From Chitinivibrionales bacterium (GTDB lineage: Bacteria > Fibrobacterota > Chitinivibrionia > Chitinivibrionales > WJKA01), in NCBI GenBank assembly GCA_014729375.1, contig WJKA01000457.1, positions 1 to 6,611 on the forward strand: DNA of 6,611 nt, read 5' to 3'. Shown piece by piece: positions 1-6,195 of this stretch (its first letter is position 1; each line of letters begins with the position of its first letter). The notes under the pieces are model-generated. The model did no database searches. It had not been told where the DNA came from and saw only the letters and a list, made by a program, of their open reading frames with translations. Made by a program: the position numbers and the translations under genes.

Positions 1-377
1 CCGGCAAAGAAATTACCGGGGTCACCCACGATGCCGCGCTGACCATGATGGACTACTGCTGGCCGGGGAATATCCGCGAGCTGGAAAACGCCATTGAACA
101 TGCATTTGTCACCTGCAAACGAACCAAAATCGGCGTCTTTGACCTCCCGCTCGAAATACGAAAAGTCGAATTGCGAAGCTCTCTGTGTATTACAGACGAA
201 CAGGGTGCCACCGAAGAAGGCACTGCTCCGGTCAAAATTGTTAAACCCCGGGAAATTACGCCTGATGACATGCGGTTACTTCTTGCAGAATTTCACGGCA
301 ATAAAACCAGAATCGCCGAGCATCTGGGCGTGGACCGGACAACAGTGTGGCGCATGATGCGGCGGATGGGGTTTTAA
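1..377 (+). CDS. C-terminal part of a sigma-54-dependent transcriptional activator (5' partial)
   Basis: The frame is open from the left edge (first complete codon at base 3) to TAA at 375-377, giving about 124 residues of a truncated protein. It begins in the C-terminal lid of the AAA+ domain, where YCWPGNIRELENAIEHAF is the sensor II/arginine-finger region shared by bacterial enhancer-binding proteins. A variable linker follows. The last ~45 residues form a Fis-type helix-turn-helix (GNKTRIAEHLGVDRTTVWRM), which binds enhancer sequences upstream of sigma-54 promoters. The Walker motifs, GAFTGA loop and any sensory domain lie outside the window, so the input signal is unknown. The gene is convergent with another activator of the same family and their stop codons overlap by 4 bp. 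An internal ATG at 45 is not the start, because conserved family sequence continues upstream of it. The family call is firm; the specific function is not known. Confidence 0.93.
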   Translation, partial: GKEITGVTHDAALTMMDYCWPGNIRELENAIEHAFVTCKRTKIGVFDLPLEIRKVELRSSLCITDEQGATEEGTAPVKIVKPREITPDDMRLLLAEFHGNKTRIAEHLGVDRTTVWRMMRRMGF

Positions 378-2185
378 GAGGGGGGCCTGAACCCACCAGC
401 CTCAATCCCAAGCTCATTCATCTTTTTAATCAACCATTTGCGGTCAATTTCAAGCATTTTTGATGCTAAAGAGACATTGCCGGATGTTTTTTTCAGAATG
501 GTAATAATCGCATCTTTTTCGGCTTTTGACCGCACCGCTTTCAGGCTCATATCGATTTCTTCACCGGCCCCTCCAGGCGTGGGCTGTGAACCAAGCTGGA
601 TATCCTCAGGGTTTATTCTGTTTGTCGAGGAAAGGAGGATCGCCTTTTGCATGGTGTTTTCGAGTTCCCTGATATTTCCCGGCCAACTGTAGCTCAGAAG
701 CAAGGCCCGGGCCCGGGAGGTAAGCGATTTTTCCTGCAGCCCGAATTGAAGCGCATATTTTTTGATACAATAATCTGCCAGAAGCAATATGTCCCGGTCC
801 CGGTCCCGGAGCGGGGGGAGGGTAACGGTAAGCACATTGAGTCTGAAAAAAAGGTCCTGTCTGAATGTTCCCTTCCGAACTTCTTCTTCGAGATTTTTGT
901 TTGTAGCAGCAACGATACGCACATTAATGCGAACAGTTTCAGTTCCACCGAGCCGGGTGATCTCCGACTCCTGGAGCACCCGCAGAAGCTTGACCTGAAG
1001 CTGAAGGGGCAGTTCGCCGATTTCATCTAAAAAGACAGTGCCGTCCTGCGCGGCTTCAAAGAGGCCCGGCTTGCGTGCGTTTGCGCCGGTAAAGGCGCCT
1101 TTTTCATGACCGAACAACTCCGACTCGATCAGGTTTTCGGGGATAGCACCGCAGTTGATCGCCTTGAACGCCTTGTCGGCCCGGCGGGAATGCCTGTGCA
1201 CGAACCGGGCCATCAACTCCTTGCCGGTCCCGGTCTCGCCGGTAATCATGAGGGGGGATTCTGTGGCCGCCAGACGAGACGCCAATTCGACAACCTTCCC
1301 CATTGCGGCGCTTTCGAAAATCATTCCTCCGCTCTGTTCCATCCCCTGCTGTTGCAGACGGCTTATGGTTTCCCGCTGCGTCATTCGCTCCTTATGGGCC
1401 GACAATATTTCTGAAAACAGCGGCGCCAGTAAATCACAAAACCGCCTGTCTTCTTCGGAAAACCGTTCCGATTCTTTGAGCCGGTCGCAATAGAGATAGC
1501 CTGCAATCGATGTGCCTTCTTTGAGCGGCGCGCACAGCACCGAAGTAACCAGATTGCGCTCCAGCGAAACCTGTTCCTCATCTGCATCTTTCCAGTCGAT
1601 ATCGTGTATGAGGATTGTAGCCGATTCATCCCTGGCCCAGTCGATCGCGCGGTTGGAAAACCGGTCCAGGCCGCTTCCCCGGGGATAACGGGCGATCGTA
1701 GTCCGTTCTCCGGTATCTTCATTTTCCACAACCAGCCTGGATGCATCACATTTGAGCAGCCGCGATACCGAGGCCACCAACTGCGGAAAAACTTCTTCAC
1801 CCCGGTTCCGGAGAAGCGTAATTACCACAGCAATCAATTCTCCGGTCAGCTCCCGTTCTGTTTTTTGCGGCGGGATTGAACTTGCTTCGTAGTCAGCATC
1901 ACCAACCGAAAACCGGAATTCCTTTCCGCCGATTTTCACGCTGTCGCCGGGCTTTAAAAGAACTGCGTTCTTAATCGGCGCACCATTGACAGTCACATTA
2001 CTATTTTCAGACAGTCGCTGCAACCGATAGCTTCCGCCGGTAAACACGCAATGCGCAGCTCTCGAGGGCACCTGTTTGTCGTCGATACGAATATGACACT
2101 CTTTCGATGACCCGATTGTAACGATCCGCCCGGTTAGGAGATGCGATGCAGTGCCCGATAAATCGACAAGCCGTGGATGATTCAT
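374..2185 (-). CDS. FHA-GAF-AAA+-Fis sigma-54-dependent transcriptional activator
   Basis: This 603-residue cytoplasmic regulator is the last gene of the operon. An FHA domain (about 7-95) carries GR at 19-20, IGSS at 24-27, a degenerate SRAAH at 41-45 and VNG at 66-68; FHA domains bind phosphothreonine peptides. A GAF-like domain (about 110-265) includes SVLCAPLKEG and FSEEDRRFCDLLAP. The AAA+ domain (about 290-530) is complete: Walker A GETGTGKE 316-323, sigma-54-contacting loop GAFTGA 363-368, Walker B GTVFLDE 382-388 and WPGNIRELEN 501-510. A Fis-type HTH fills about 546-593. The frame is open up to 2272, but ATG 2185 is preferred because it forms an ATGA overlap with the kinase stop, has AGGGA 5 nt upstream, and begins just before the FHA fold. 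FHA next to a Ser/Thr kinase suggests control by phosphorylation (inference). It should hydrolyse ATP to remodel sigma-54 RNA polymerase; target promoters are unknown. Confidence 0.95.
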   Translation of the reverse strand: MNHPRLVDLSGTASHLLTGRIVTIGSSKECHIRIDDKQVPSRAAHCVFTGGSYRLQRLSENSNVTVNGAPIKNAVLLKPGDSVKIGGKEFRFSVGDADYEASSIPPQKTERELTGELIAVVITLLRNRGEEVFPQLVASVSRLLKCDASRLVVENEDTGERTTIARYPRGSGLDRFSNRAIDWARDESATILIHDIDWKDADEEQVSLERNLVTSVLCAPLKEGTSIAGYLYCDRLKESERFSEEDRRFCDLLAPLFSEILSAHKERMTQRETISRLQQQGMEQSGGMIFESAAMGKVVELASRLAATESPLMITGETGTGKELMARFVHRHSRRADKAFKAINCGAIPENLIESELFGHEKGAFTGANARKPGLFEAAQDGTVFLDEIGELPLQLQVKLLRVLQESEITRLGGTETVRINVRIVAATNKNLEEEVRKGTFRQDLFFRLNVLTVTLPPLRDRDRDILLLADYCIKKYALQFGLQEKSLTSRARALLLSYSWPGNIRELENTMQKAILLSSTNRINPEDIQLGSQPTPGGAGEEIDMSLKAVRSKAEKDAIITILKKTSGNVSLASKMLEIDRKWLIKKMNELGIEAGGFRPPS

Positions 2186-3570
2186 TGTAATCCCTGTTCC
2201 TGAGAACTGAATCGTTGCGGCAGGTTTATAATTTTTGTCTGAAAGGGAAGTAACGATACTTTTTCCCGCCATTTCGTACAGCCCGTTTCATCATCCCATG
2301 CGACGGTATGTTTTCCATAACTCACAACAATGCCGCCCGATTGTACGCCCTCATAGTCGATCTGCTTTTTATCAACTTTCACTGCACCCTTTAACGGCAG
2401 GTTTGCGAAGTAAATTCTCCCGCTGAGCTTGCCTTCTGCAATTGAATCATGCCGAAGTGGAAGATCAACAGTCGAAACCGGCGATTTTTCAACAACCTCT
2501 TTCATCATACCCGACAATCCCCTTTCCGGCGATTGCATTGTCCCGTCAGGCGCCGGTATTTCACCAGACCTTCGTCCGGCCAGAAAAGCGGTCAGCGCAA
2601 TACACACAACCAGAACTGCCGCTGCTGCACAGGAATACGTGCGCTTCAGGGACTTGTGTGCAGGACTATTTGCCAGGGAATCCATAAGAGAAAGTGCTTC
2701 TGCATTGTTCGGGTCCTCTTCAAGGCTTTCGACTAAAAGCCAGTATGCCTCATCATCGCGGCGTACTGCTATGAGTTCCCGTGCTGCATCGCAGAGCTCA
2801 TCGGAAACGATTTTCGAATAAAGCGCTCCCGCATTTTCCTGCCATCCCTGCTGAAAATGCATGTTCCGCGTGAAATCTGTCCAGAGGTCATAAAGCTTTT
2901 TGCCGGATTCAATCCGGTCCGATGCTTTTTCATTCAGCAGGTATTTTGTAATCGAATGTGCAGGATGGTCCCTTAAGATCTCTTTAAGTATAAGTCCGGC
3001 CGAATAAATATCCGCGCGTATATAATCGATTTTTTCTTCACCTCGCCAGAGCTCCGGCGCCATATATGCCGGCGTCCCTTTGACTGTTCCTATCATGGAT
3101 GCTTTACTGTCTACAATATGCTTTGTAAAACCGAAATCGATAAAGCTCAGTCCCTTTTCTGGTGATATGAGAATATTCTGTGGCTTCAGGTCACGATGAG
3201 CGTATCCAAGGGAATGCAACTCTGCCAATGCGCCGATAAAGCTGCCGGCAATGCATAACCGGTCGTTGTCCTGAAGGTGCTGTTTAAGTATTTCATTCAA
3301 TGAAACGCCTTTAATCCATTCCATGACAATGTAGATTTTATTTTTCCACTCAAAAGCATCATAGACCCGCGGGACCGAACCGATCTGAATCTGCGCCTGG
3401 GTTTTGCCTTCCTTGAGCAGCACCTGTTTTTTTTCGGGGTCATTCTCATGAATGATTTTTATTGCGACCCAGCGGTCGAGGGCTGTTTGACGGGCACGGT
3501 AGACCGATGAAAAACCGCCTTCACCGATACGCATCGGATGGGTAAATCCTTTTGGAAGTTTCGGTATCAC
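2182..3570 (-). CDS. Membrane-anchored eukaryotic-type Ser/Thr protein kinase with PEGA-like C-terminal domain
   Basis: This 462-residue protein starts at GTG 3570, which overlaps the upstream TGA as GTGA and follows a GGGAGGG Shine-Dalgarno. The frame is open 29 codons further up (ATG 3657), but that stretch lies inside the lipoprotein gene. The kinase domain (about 8-240) is catalytically complete: glycine loop GEGGFSSV 16-23, VAIK lysine 38, probable helix-C Glu 54, HRDLKPQN 125-132, DFG 145-147 and GTPAYMAPE 165-173. A TPR-like segment (about 255-300) follows, then one transmembrane helix at about 313-331. The last ~130 residues lie outside the inner membrane: a linker, then a beta-rich stretch (GRIYFANLPLKGAV to the C-terminus) resembling PEGA domains, often found on bacterial surface and signalling proteins. 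It probably phosphorylates the FHA regulator or a partner that its FHA domain recognises (inference). No phosphatase gene is seen nearby. Confidence 0.94.
   Translation of the reverse strand: MIPKLPKGFTHPMRIGEGGFSSVYRARQTALDRWVAIKIIHENDPEKKQVLLKEGKTQAQIQIGSVPRVYDAFEWKNKIYIVMEWIKGVSLNEILKQHLQDNDRLCIAGSFIGALAELHSLGYAHRDLKPQNILISPEKGLSFIDFGFTKHIVDSKASMIGTVKGTPAYMAPELWRGEEKIDYIRADIYSAGLILKEILRDHPAHSITKYLLNEKASDRIESGKKLYDLWTDFTRNMHFQQGWQENAGALYSKIVSDELCDAARELIAVRRDDEAYWLLVESLEEDPNNAEALSLMDSLANSPAHKSLKRTYSCAAAAVLVVCIALTAFLAGRRSGEIPAPDGTMQSPERGLSGMMKEVVEKSPVSTVDLPLRHDSIAEGKLSGRIYFANLPLKGAVKVDKKQIDYEGVQSGGIVVSYGKHTVAWDDETGCTKWREKVSLLPFQTKIINLPQRFSSQEQGLQ
2186..2195 (-). promoter_or_regulatory. Ribosome binding site fixing the start of the FHA/sigma-54 activator
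   Basis: On the minus strand AGGGA (2195-2191) lies 5 nt before ATG 2185-2183. The ATG overlaps the kinase stop TGA as ATGA. The site sits inside the 3' end of the kinase gene, as expected for translational coupling, and selects this ATG over the upstream ATG at 2272, which would add 29 residues unlike any FHA domain. Confidence 0.65.
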
Positions 3571-4250
3571 CGGCCCTCCCGCCGTTTTTTCTCGGCCTGG
3601 GCAAACCAGTAGAGGATGTCCCTGTCTTCGGGTTTGAATTTCAGGGCTTTGAGCCACTGCGCGTGGGCATTGGTATAGCGTTCCTGCGACCAGTAGACCA
3701 TGCCCAGGTTGAAATAGGAATTTGAGTGCGTACTGTCCAGGAAAATCGCTCTTGTAAAGAGCGCCTCGGATTTTTGTGCGTAGCCGAGTTTGAAATAGAG
3801 AATGCCGATACTGTTGACAACCTCAATGTTTTCGGGGTCGTACCGGAGCGCGGTAGAAAGGGCTTCCAGGGCCCGCACCGTATCGCTGTGCGCCAGAACA
3901 AGGCGTGAATATTCGGCCCAGGCATGGGACAGGAGCTTGAGCGCTTTGTCGTCGGGATTGAGTGTCCGGGCCGCTTCAAGCTGGATCAGCGCCTGTTTCC
4001 AGATTGTGGTGTCACCGTTATTATCGGCCGCTTTCTGAAGAAGCGCCTTGCCCAGCCCGACCCGGGCATCATAGCTTTTGGGATCTTGCTGAATCTCTCT
4101 GGTAAAAAAACCGATAGCGGCAGGATAGTCACCCAGCGCAAGGTTGGTGTTTCCCTTGTCAACATCCGACGGCCCGCATCCTGCAAAAATCAAAACAAGA
4201 GCAATACACAGGATACAGACAGTGTCGCCGCTGTTTACTCTTTGTTCCAT
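3567..4250 (-). CDS. TPR-repeat lipoprotein
   Basis: This 227-residue protein has a lipoprotein signal peptide: a basic start (MEQR), the hydrophobic run CILCIALVLIFA, and Cys25 in the context FAGC as the lipidation site. It would be anchored to a membrane facing the periplasm. The mature part is almost entirely tetratricopeptide-like helices, with about five units near 30-57, 60-99 (with an insertion), 110-139, 144-173 and 178-207. Typical TPR spacing is seen in NSIGILYFKLGYAQKSEALF and SYFNLGMVYWSQERYTNAHA. TPRs are protein-binding scaffolds, so a partner among the operon products is likely (inference). ATG 4250 is preferred because it gives a conventional signal peptide. ATG 4268, with GGAG 12 nt upstream, would add MGQDDN and is a real alternative. 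The gene overlaps the end of the barrel gene by 16 bp and shares GTGA with the kinase start. No enzymatic motif is seen. Confidence 0.88.
   Translation of the reverse strand: MEQRVNSGDTVCILCIALVLIFAGCGPSDVDKGNTNLALGDYPAAIGFFTREIQQDPKSYDARVGLGKALLQKAADNNGDTTIWKQALIQLEAARTLNPDDKALKLLSHAWAEYSRLVLAHSDTVRALEALSTALRYDPENIEVVNSIGILYFKLGYAQKSEALFTRAIFLDSTHSNSYFNLGMVYWSQERYTNAHAQWLKALKFKPEDRDILYWFAQAEKKRREGR
3571..3580 (-). promoter_or_regulatory. Ribosome binding site fixing a GTG start for the kinase
   Basis: Minus-strand GGGAGGG (3580-3574) lies 3 nt before GTG 3570-3568, with its GGAGG core 4 nt away. It is the strongest Shine-Dalgarno seen in the operon and sits in the last codons of the TPR lipoprotein gene. 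Together with the GTGA overlap it supports the non-ATG start, placed 15 residues before the glycine loop. Confidence 0.7.
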
Positions 4251-5782
4251 GTTATCGTCTTGTCCCATTTTGCCGATACGCTCCAGTCCCGGTCGGGAAT
4301 ATCGATCGGCGCATCATCATGGAGTGTCGACCAGGTCCGGGCAATGCCGCCTCCAAGTGTAAATCTCCCAATCACCCGGAATTTCCTGCTTACCGAAACA
4401 TCACAATAAATTGTATTATCAACCCGTTTCTTTTCAAATCTTTTTATCGGACCGAAACATGAATTTTCGATCACCTTATAATATTCATTTCCATACGCCA
4501 GTACCGCATCGCTAAATGTAACACCAAATATGCTGTCCACAGCCACAGGACCGATTGAGCCGGTTTCATGTCCGTACCAGTGCCATATACATTTGTCAAC
4601 AAACGATTTAATCGACCATTTCAGCGATATTTCCACTTCGAACTTAAAAGGCATATCAATTGCAACCGAAGGTCCGGCAAGGAACATGATATTGCTCTGG
4701 GGAATAATTGTCGACGCATCGAGCGTATCCAGTGGACCGGAAATGAAATACCTGTCCGGCCGTAAAGGTCCCATTGGGCGCACTTCACGTACCGTCAGCG
4801 AAGAATCCTGATCATTCCAGAGAAGCGAGGGAGCAAAATAGCCGTTGAACAGCATCGATCCCGACACTTCTACCTCAGGGAATATCAGGCTCATATAGGC
4901 AATCCAGAATCCGCCCTGACTTTCGGTACTCATGTTTGTGCCGAGCTCGTGACGGTAACCGGCCGAGGAAAAGAAGACACTATTTCTACTGGAATGGATG
5001 TAGGACGCAAAGATTTCATTAATTGAAGAATGATTTTTATAATTATCGACCATTCGTGTCCATTCGTAATTGACGGAAAACCGTTTTGCTATATTGCCGA
5101 CCCCGGTCCTGATACCACCCGAAACGCCGACACTGTCAAATTCATTGCCATCAGGGCTTACCGTATTTGGCTTGTTGATCGAAACCAGGCCGGATATGAA
5201 AGGAACAATACCATTGCTCAATTTGTACCGGGCGGTCAGTGCGCTCTGAAACTGATAAAAAAGACCATCAATGGTGTCCTTTAGAAGCGGCTCTTCAGGA
5301 AGAACGAGTGGATAGGCCACAGCATCGATAAACTTTTCGCTTTCATATCCAACACCGGCGGCAAAGCCGAGTGATGGTGTAAATCGTTTTTCAGACAAGG
5401 AGGCAAGCGCCCCGATTGAATCGAGCAACGCTTCCGCCCTTTGTTCCATACCTGCCGCAGTGTAAATTACACACCGCTGTGTCAACAAAGCTTTCTGTAA
5501 TGCAGCATTATCTCCCGGATCGACAGAATGGTTTAATGCAAGGGCTGTATCAAGTGTTCCTTTCCTTAGATATGTTTCAGCTATCAGATAAAAAAGGCTG
5601 TCCCGCGACATGCCGTTTTTCGATGCCCTGAAAAAATATACCTGCGCAGAATCATATTGTTCTCCTTTAAGCATTTTCTGCGCTTTTTTCAGCTCCAGTT
5701 CATAAGTAAACCCGGAAGTAAAAAGTACTGAACAGTGAAATATCAGCGGAACAAAAAGCATTTTTCTCTGAATTAAACGCAT
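4235..5782 (-). CDS. Secreted TPR-like/putative outer-membrane beta-barrel protein, first gene of the operon
   Basis: This 515-residue protein is not a family I can name. Residues 1-26 form a Sec signal peptide (MRLIQRK, then a hydrophobic run ending near TSGFT). Residues 27-131 are helical and TPR-like in three units (for example LKKAQKMLKGEQYDSAQVYF and SLFYLIAETYLRKGTLDTAL). From about 133 to the end the sequence switches to alternating hydrophobic/polar, Gly- and aromatic-rich strands (SLGFAAGVGYESEKF, FTLGGGIARTWS, DWSVSAKWDKTITW), as in outer-membrane barrels. The C-terminus is WNKE rather than a terminal aromatic, so the usual barrel assembly signal is only approximate. The start at 5782 has AGG 7 nt upstream. 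Longer in-frame starts (to TTG 5947) run through the palindromic leader and give no sensible signal peptide; ATG 5761 is a second option. TPR plus barrel recalls Slam- or PgaA-type architectures, but no homology can be claimed. A sensor or channel role is inference. Confidence 0.85.
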   Translation of the reverse strand: MRLIQRKMLFVPLIFHCSVLFTSGFTYELELKKAQKMLKGEQYDSAQVYFFRASKNGMSRDSLFYLIAETYLRKGTLDTALALNHSVDPGDNAALQKALLTQRCVIYTAAGMEQRAEALLDSIGALASLSEKRFTPSLGFAAGVGYESEKFIDAVAYPLVLPEEPLLKDTIDGLFYQFQSALTARYKLSNGIVPFISGLVSINKPNTVSPDGNEFDSVGVSGGIRTGVGNIAKRFSVNYEWTRMVDNYKNHSSINEIFASYIHSSRNSVFFSSAGYRHELGTNMSTESQGGFWIAYMSLIFPEVEVSGSMLFNGYFAPSLLWNDQDSSLTVREVRPMGPLRPDRYFISGPLDTLDASTIIPQSNIMFLAGPSVAIDMPFKFEVEISLKWSIKSFVDKCIWHWYGHETGSIGPVAVDSIFGVTFSDAVLAYGNEYYKVIENSCFGPIKRFEKKRVDNTIYCDVSVSRKFRVIGRFTLGGGIARTWSTLHDDAPIDIPDRDWSVSAKWDKTITWNKE

Positions 5783-5795
5783 TAAATAACCTGTT
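5783..5795 (-). promoter_or_regulatory. Ribosome binding site of the first operon gene
   Basis: Minus-strand AACAGGT places AGG (5792-5790) 7 nt before ATG 5782-5780. It is modest but well spaced, and it supports the start that gives an ordinary signal peptide. The same AACAGGT string recurs at 5928-5922 in the leader. Confidence 0.5.
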
Positions 5796-5802
5796 AAATA
5801 AT

Positions 5803-5825
5803 AATCCTGAATTCCGCAATTCAAG
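5803..5825 (+). repeat. Solo copy of the foldback element's terminal repeat
   Basis: AATCCTGAATTCCGCAATTCA here matches the termini of the 5987-6195 element. It agrees with the inverted right end at about 18 of 21 positions, including the AATCCT lead and the AATTCCGCA core. It points the same way as the element's left end, and no inverted partner is seen except the element's right end at 6173-6190. It lies 21 bp upstream of the first operon gene, inside its leader. It may be the remnant of an older insertion or the outer end of a larger 390-bp unit. Confidence 0.55.
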
Positions 5826-5927
5826 ATTGCGCAACAGCCTACGCGTAGCGCCGGAAATCGTCCATAGATACCTGAGTAGTTACAAATTGAAAATACAAAG
5901 AAAAAACTCTTATTACATAGTACCTGT

Positions 5928-5953
5928 TCAAAATTGACTTCCATCAATTTTGA
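5928..5953. promoter_or_regulatory. Perfect 10-bp inverted repeat upstream of the operon (possible operator or RNA hairpin)
   Basis: TCAAAATTGA (5928-5937) and TCAATTTTGA (5944-5953) are exact reverse complements separated by 6 nt, with centres 16 bp apart. The site lies about 146 bp upstream of the first operon start and outside both the solo repeat and the foldback element. A related half-site, TCAATTTGT, occurs on the minus strand near 5890-5882. AT-rich arms with this spacing fit a dimeric regulator site better than a terminator, since no T-run follows directly on either strand. The promoter itself could not be located with confidence. Confidence 0.4.
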
Positions 5954-5986
5954 GGGGGGTAGTGGAGTAAACCTGTATGCATTGAA

Positions 5987-6195
5987 TTAACCTAAATTCC
6001 GCAGTTGAATCGTGGCAATCTGTATAAGCTCTTGCGCCATCTATCCGCGTAAAAATCCTCAATGTGCCTCCCCAGGCACACCTGCCTGCCTCTGCCCTTA
6101 GCCGGGCTACGGCGATGGCGGGCGGTTTTCGCACGGCTATCTGACGCAATATCTTACGCATCTTTTCCACGCTCAACTGCGGAATTTAGGATTAA
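5987..6195. mobile_element. Foldback (MITE-like) repeat element, non-autonomous
   Basis: The ends are perfect 18-bp inverted repeats: CCTAAATTCCGCAGTTGA at 5991-6008 and its reverse complement at 6173-6190. The match continues inward with one gap through CGTGG, then weakly for another ~35-40 bp (a shared TAAG, TTGCG and AAAA pattern), so each arm is about 55-65 nt. TTAA borders both sides (5987-5990 and 6192-6195, one base offset), a possible target sequence or duplication. The centre contains a GC-rich hairpin at 6063-6080. No transposase is encoded. An open frame of about 80 codons (6176-5928, minus) crosses the element and runs into unrelated flanking DNA, so it is not called as a gene. 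A structured interspersed repeat or an element moved in trans is the best reading. Copy number in the genome is unknown. Confidence 0.6.
6051..6080 (-). terminator. Possible intrinsic terminator inside the foldback element
   Basis: On the minus strand TGTGCCT, loop GGGG, AGGCACA (6080-6063) forms a perfect 7-bp stem, extendable by two G-U pairs. Seven nt later comes TTTTT (6055-6051). The gap before the T-run makes it imperfect, but it lies 112-144 bp past the stop at 6192 and could end that transcript before the downstream operon. Confidence 0.35.

Noticed and set aside
700..810. GC-rich palindromic and tandem strings (repeated CCCGGG and CCGGTC).
   Set aside because: They lie inside the activator's AAA+ domain and are explained by Arg/Ala and Arg-Asp codons.
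694..1030. Long overlapping open frames on both strands inside the activator gene, and similar ones throughout the operon.
   Set aside because: They are alternative-frame shadows of well-supported genes, with low-complexity Arg/Ser/Pro-rich translations and no domains.
5790..5826. Sigma-70-like promoter on the minus strand (TTGAAT, 17 nt, TTATTT).
   Set aside because: The -10 match is poor, the elements overlap the solo repeat, and transcription would begin almost at the start codon.
5848..5864. Sigma-54 promoter candidate on the minus strand (GG at 5863-5862, 10 nt, GC at 5851-5850).
   Set aside because: The GG-N10-GC spacing is exact and the position suits the operon, but the other -24/-12 positions match poorly (no TGGCAC, no TTGC). 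Not enough to annotate.
5918..5930. Start-stop mini-ORF (ATG TAA) with an AGG upstream in the operon leader.
   Set aside because: A two-codon frame arises easily by chance in AT-rich DNA and nothing else supports leader regulation.
5928..6176. 82-residue open frame on the minus strand across the foldback element.
   Set aside because: It crosses the element's left boundary and continues into the palindrome. Its composition follows the repeat's GC-rich arms, and no domain or good ribosome site is visible. If element copies elsewhere keep the frame open with synonymous changes, it should be reconsidered.
6004..6177. Integron attC site, because GTTGAAT and GCTCAAC fit GTTRRRY and RYYYAAC.
   Set aside because: The two motifs occur in the opposite order from an attC site, and no integrase or cassette structure is present.
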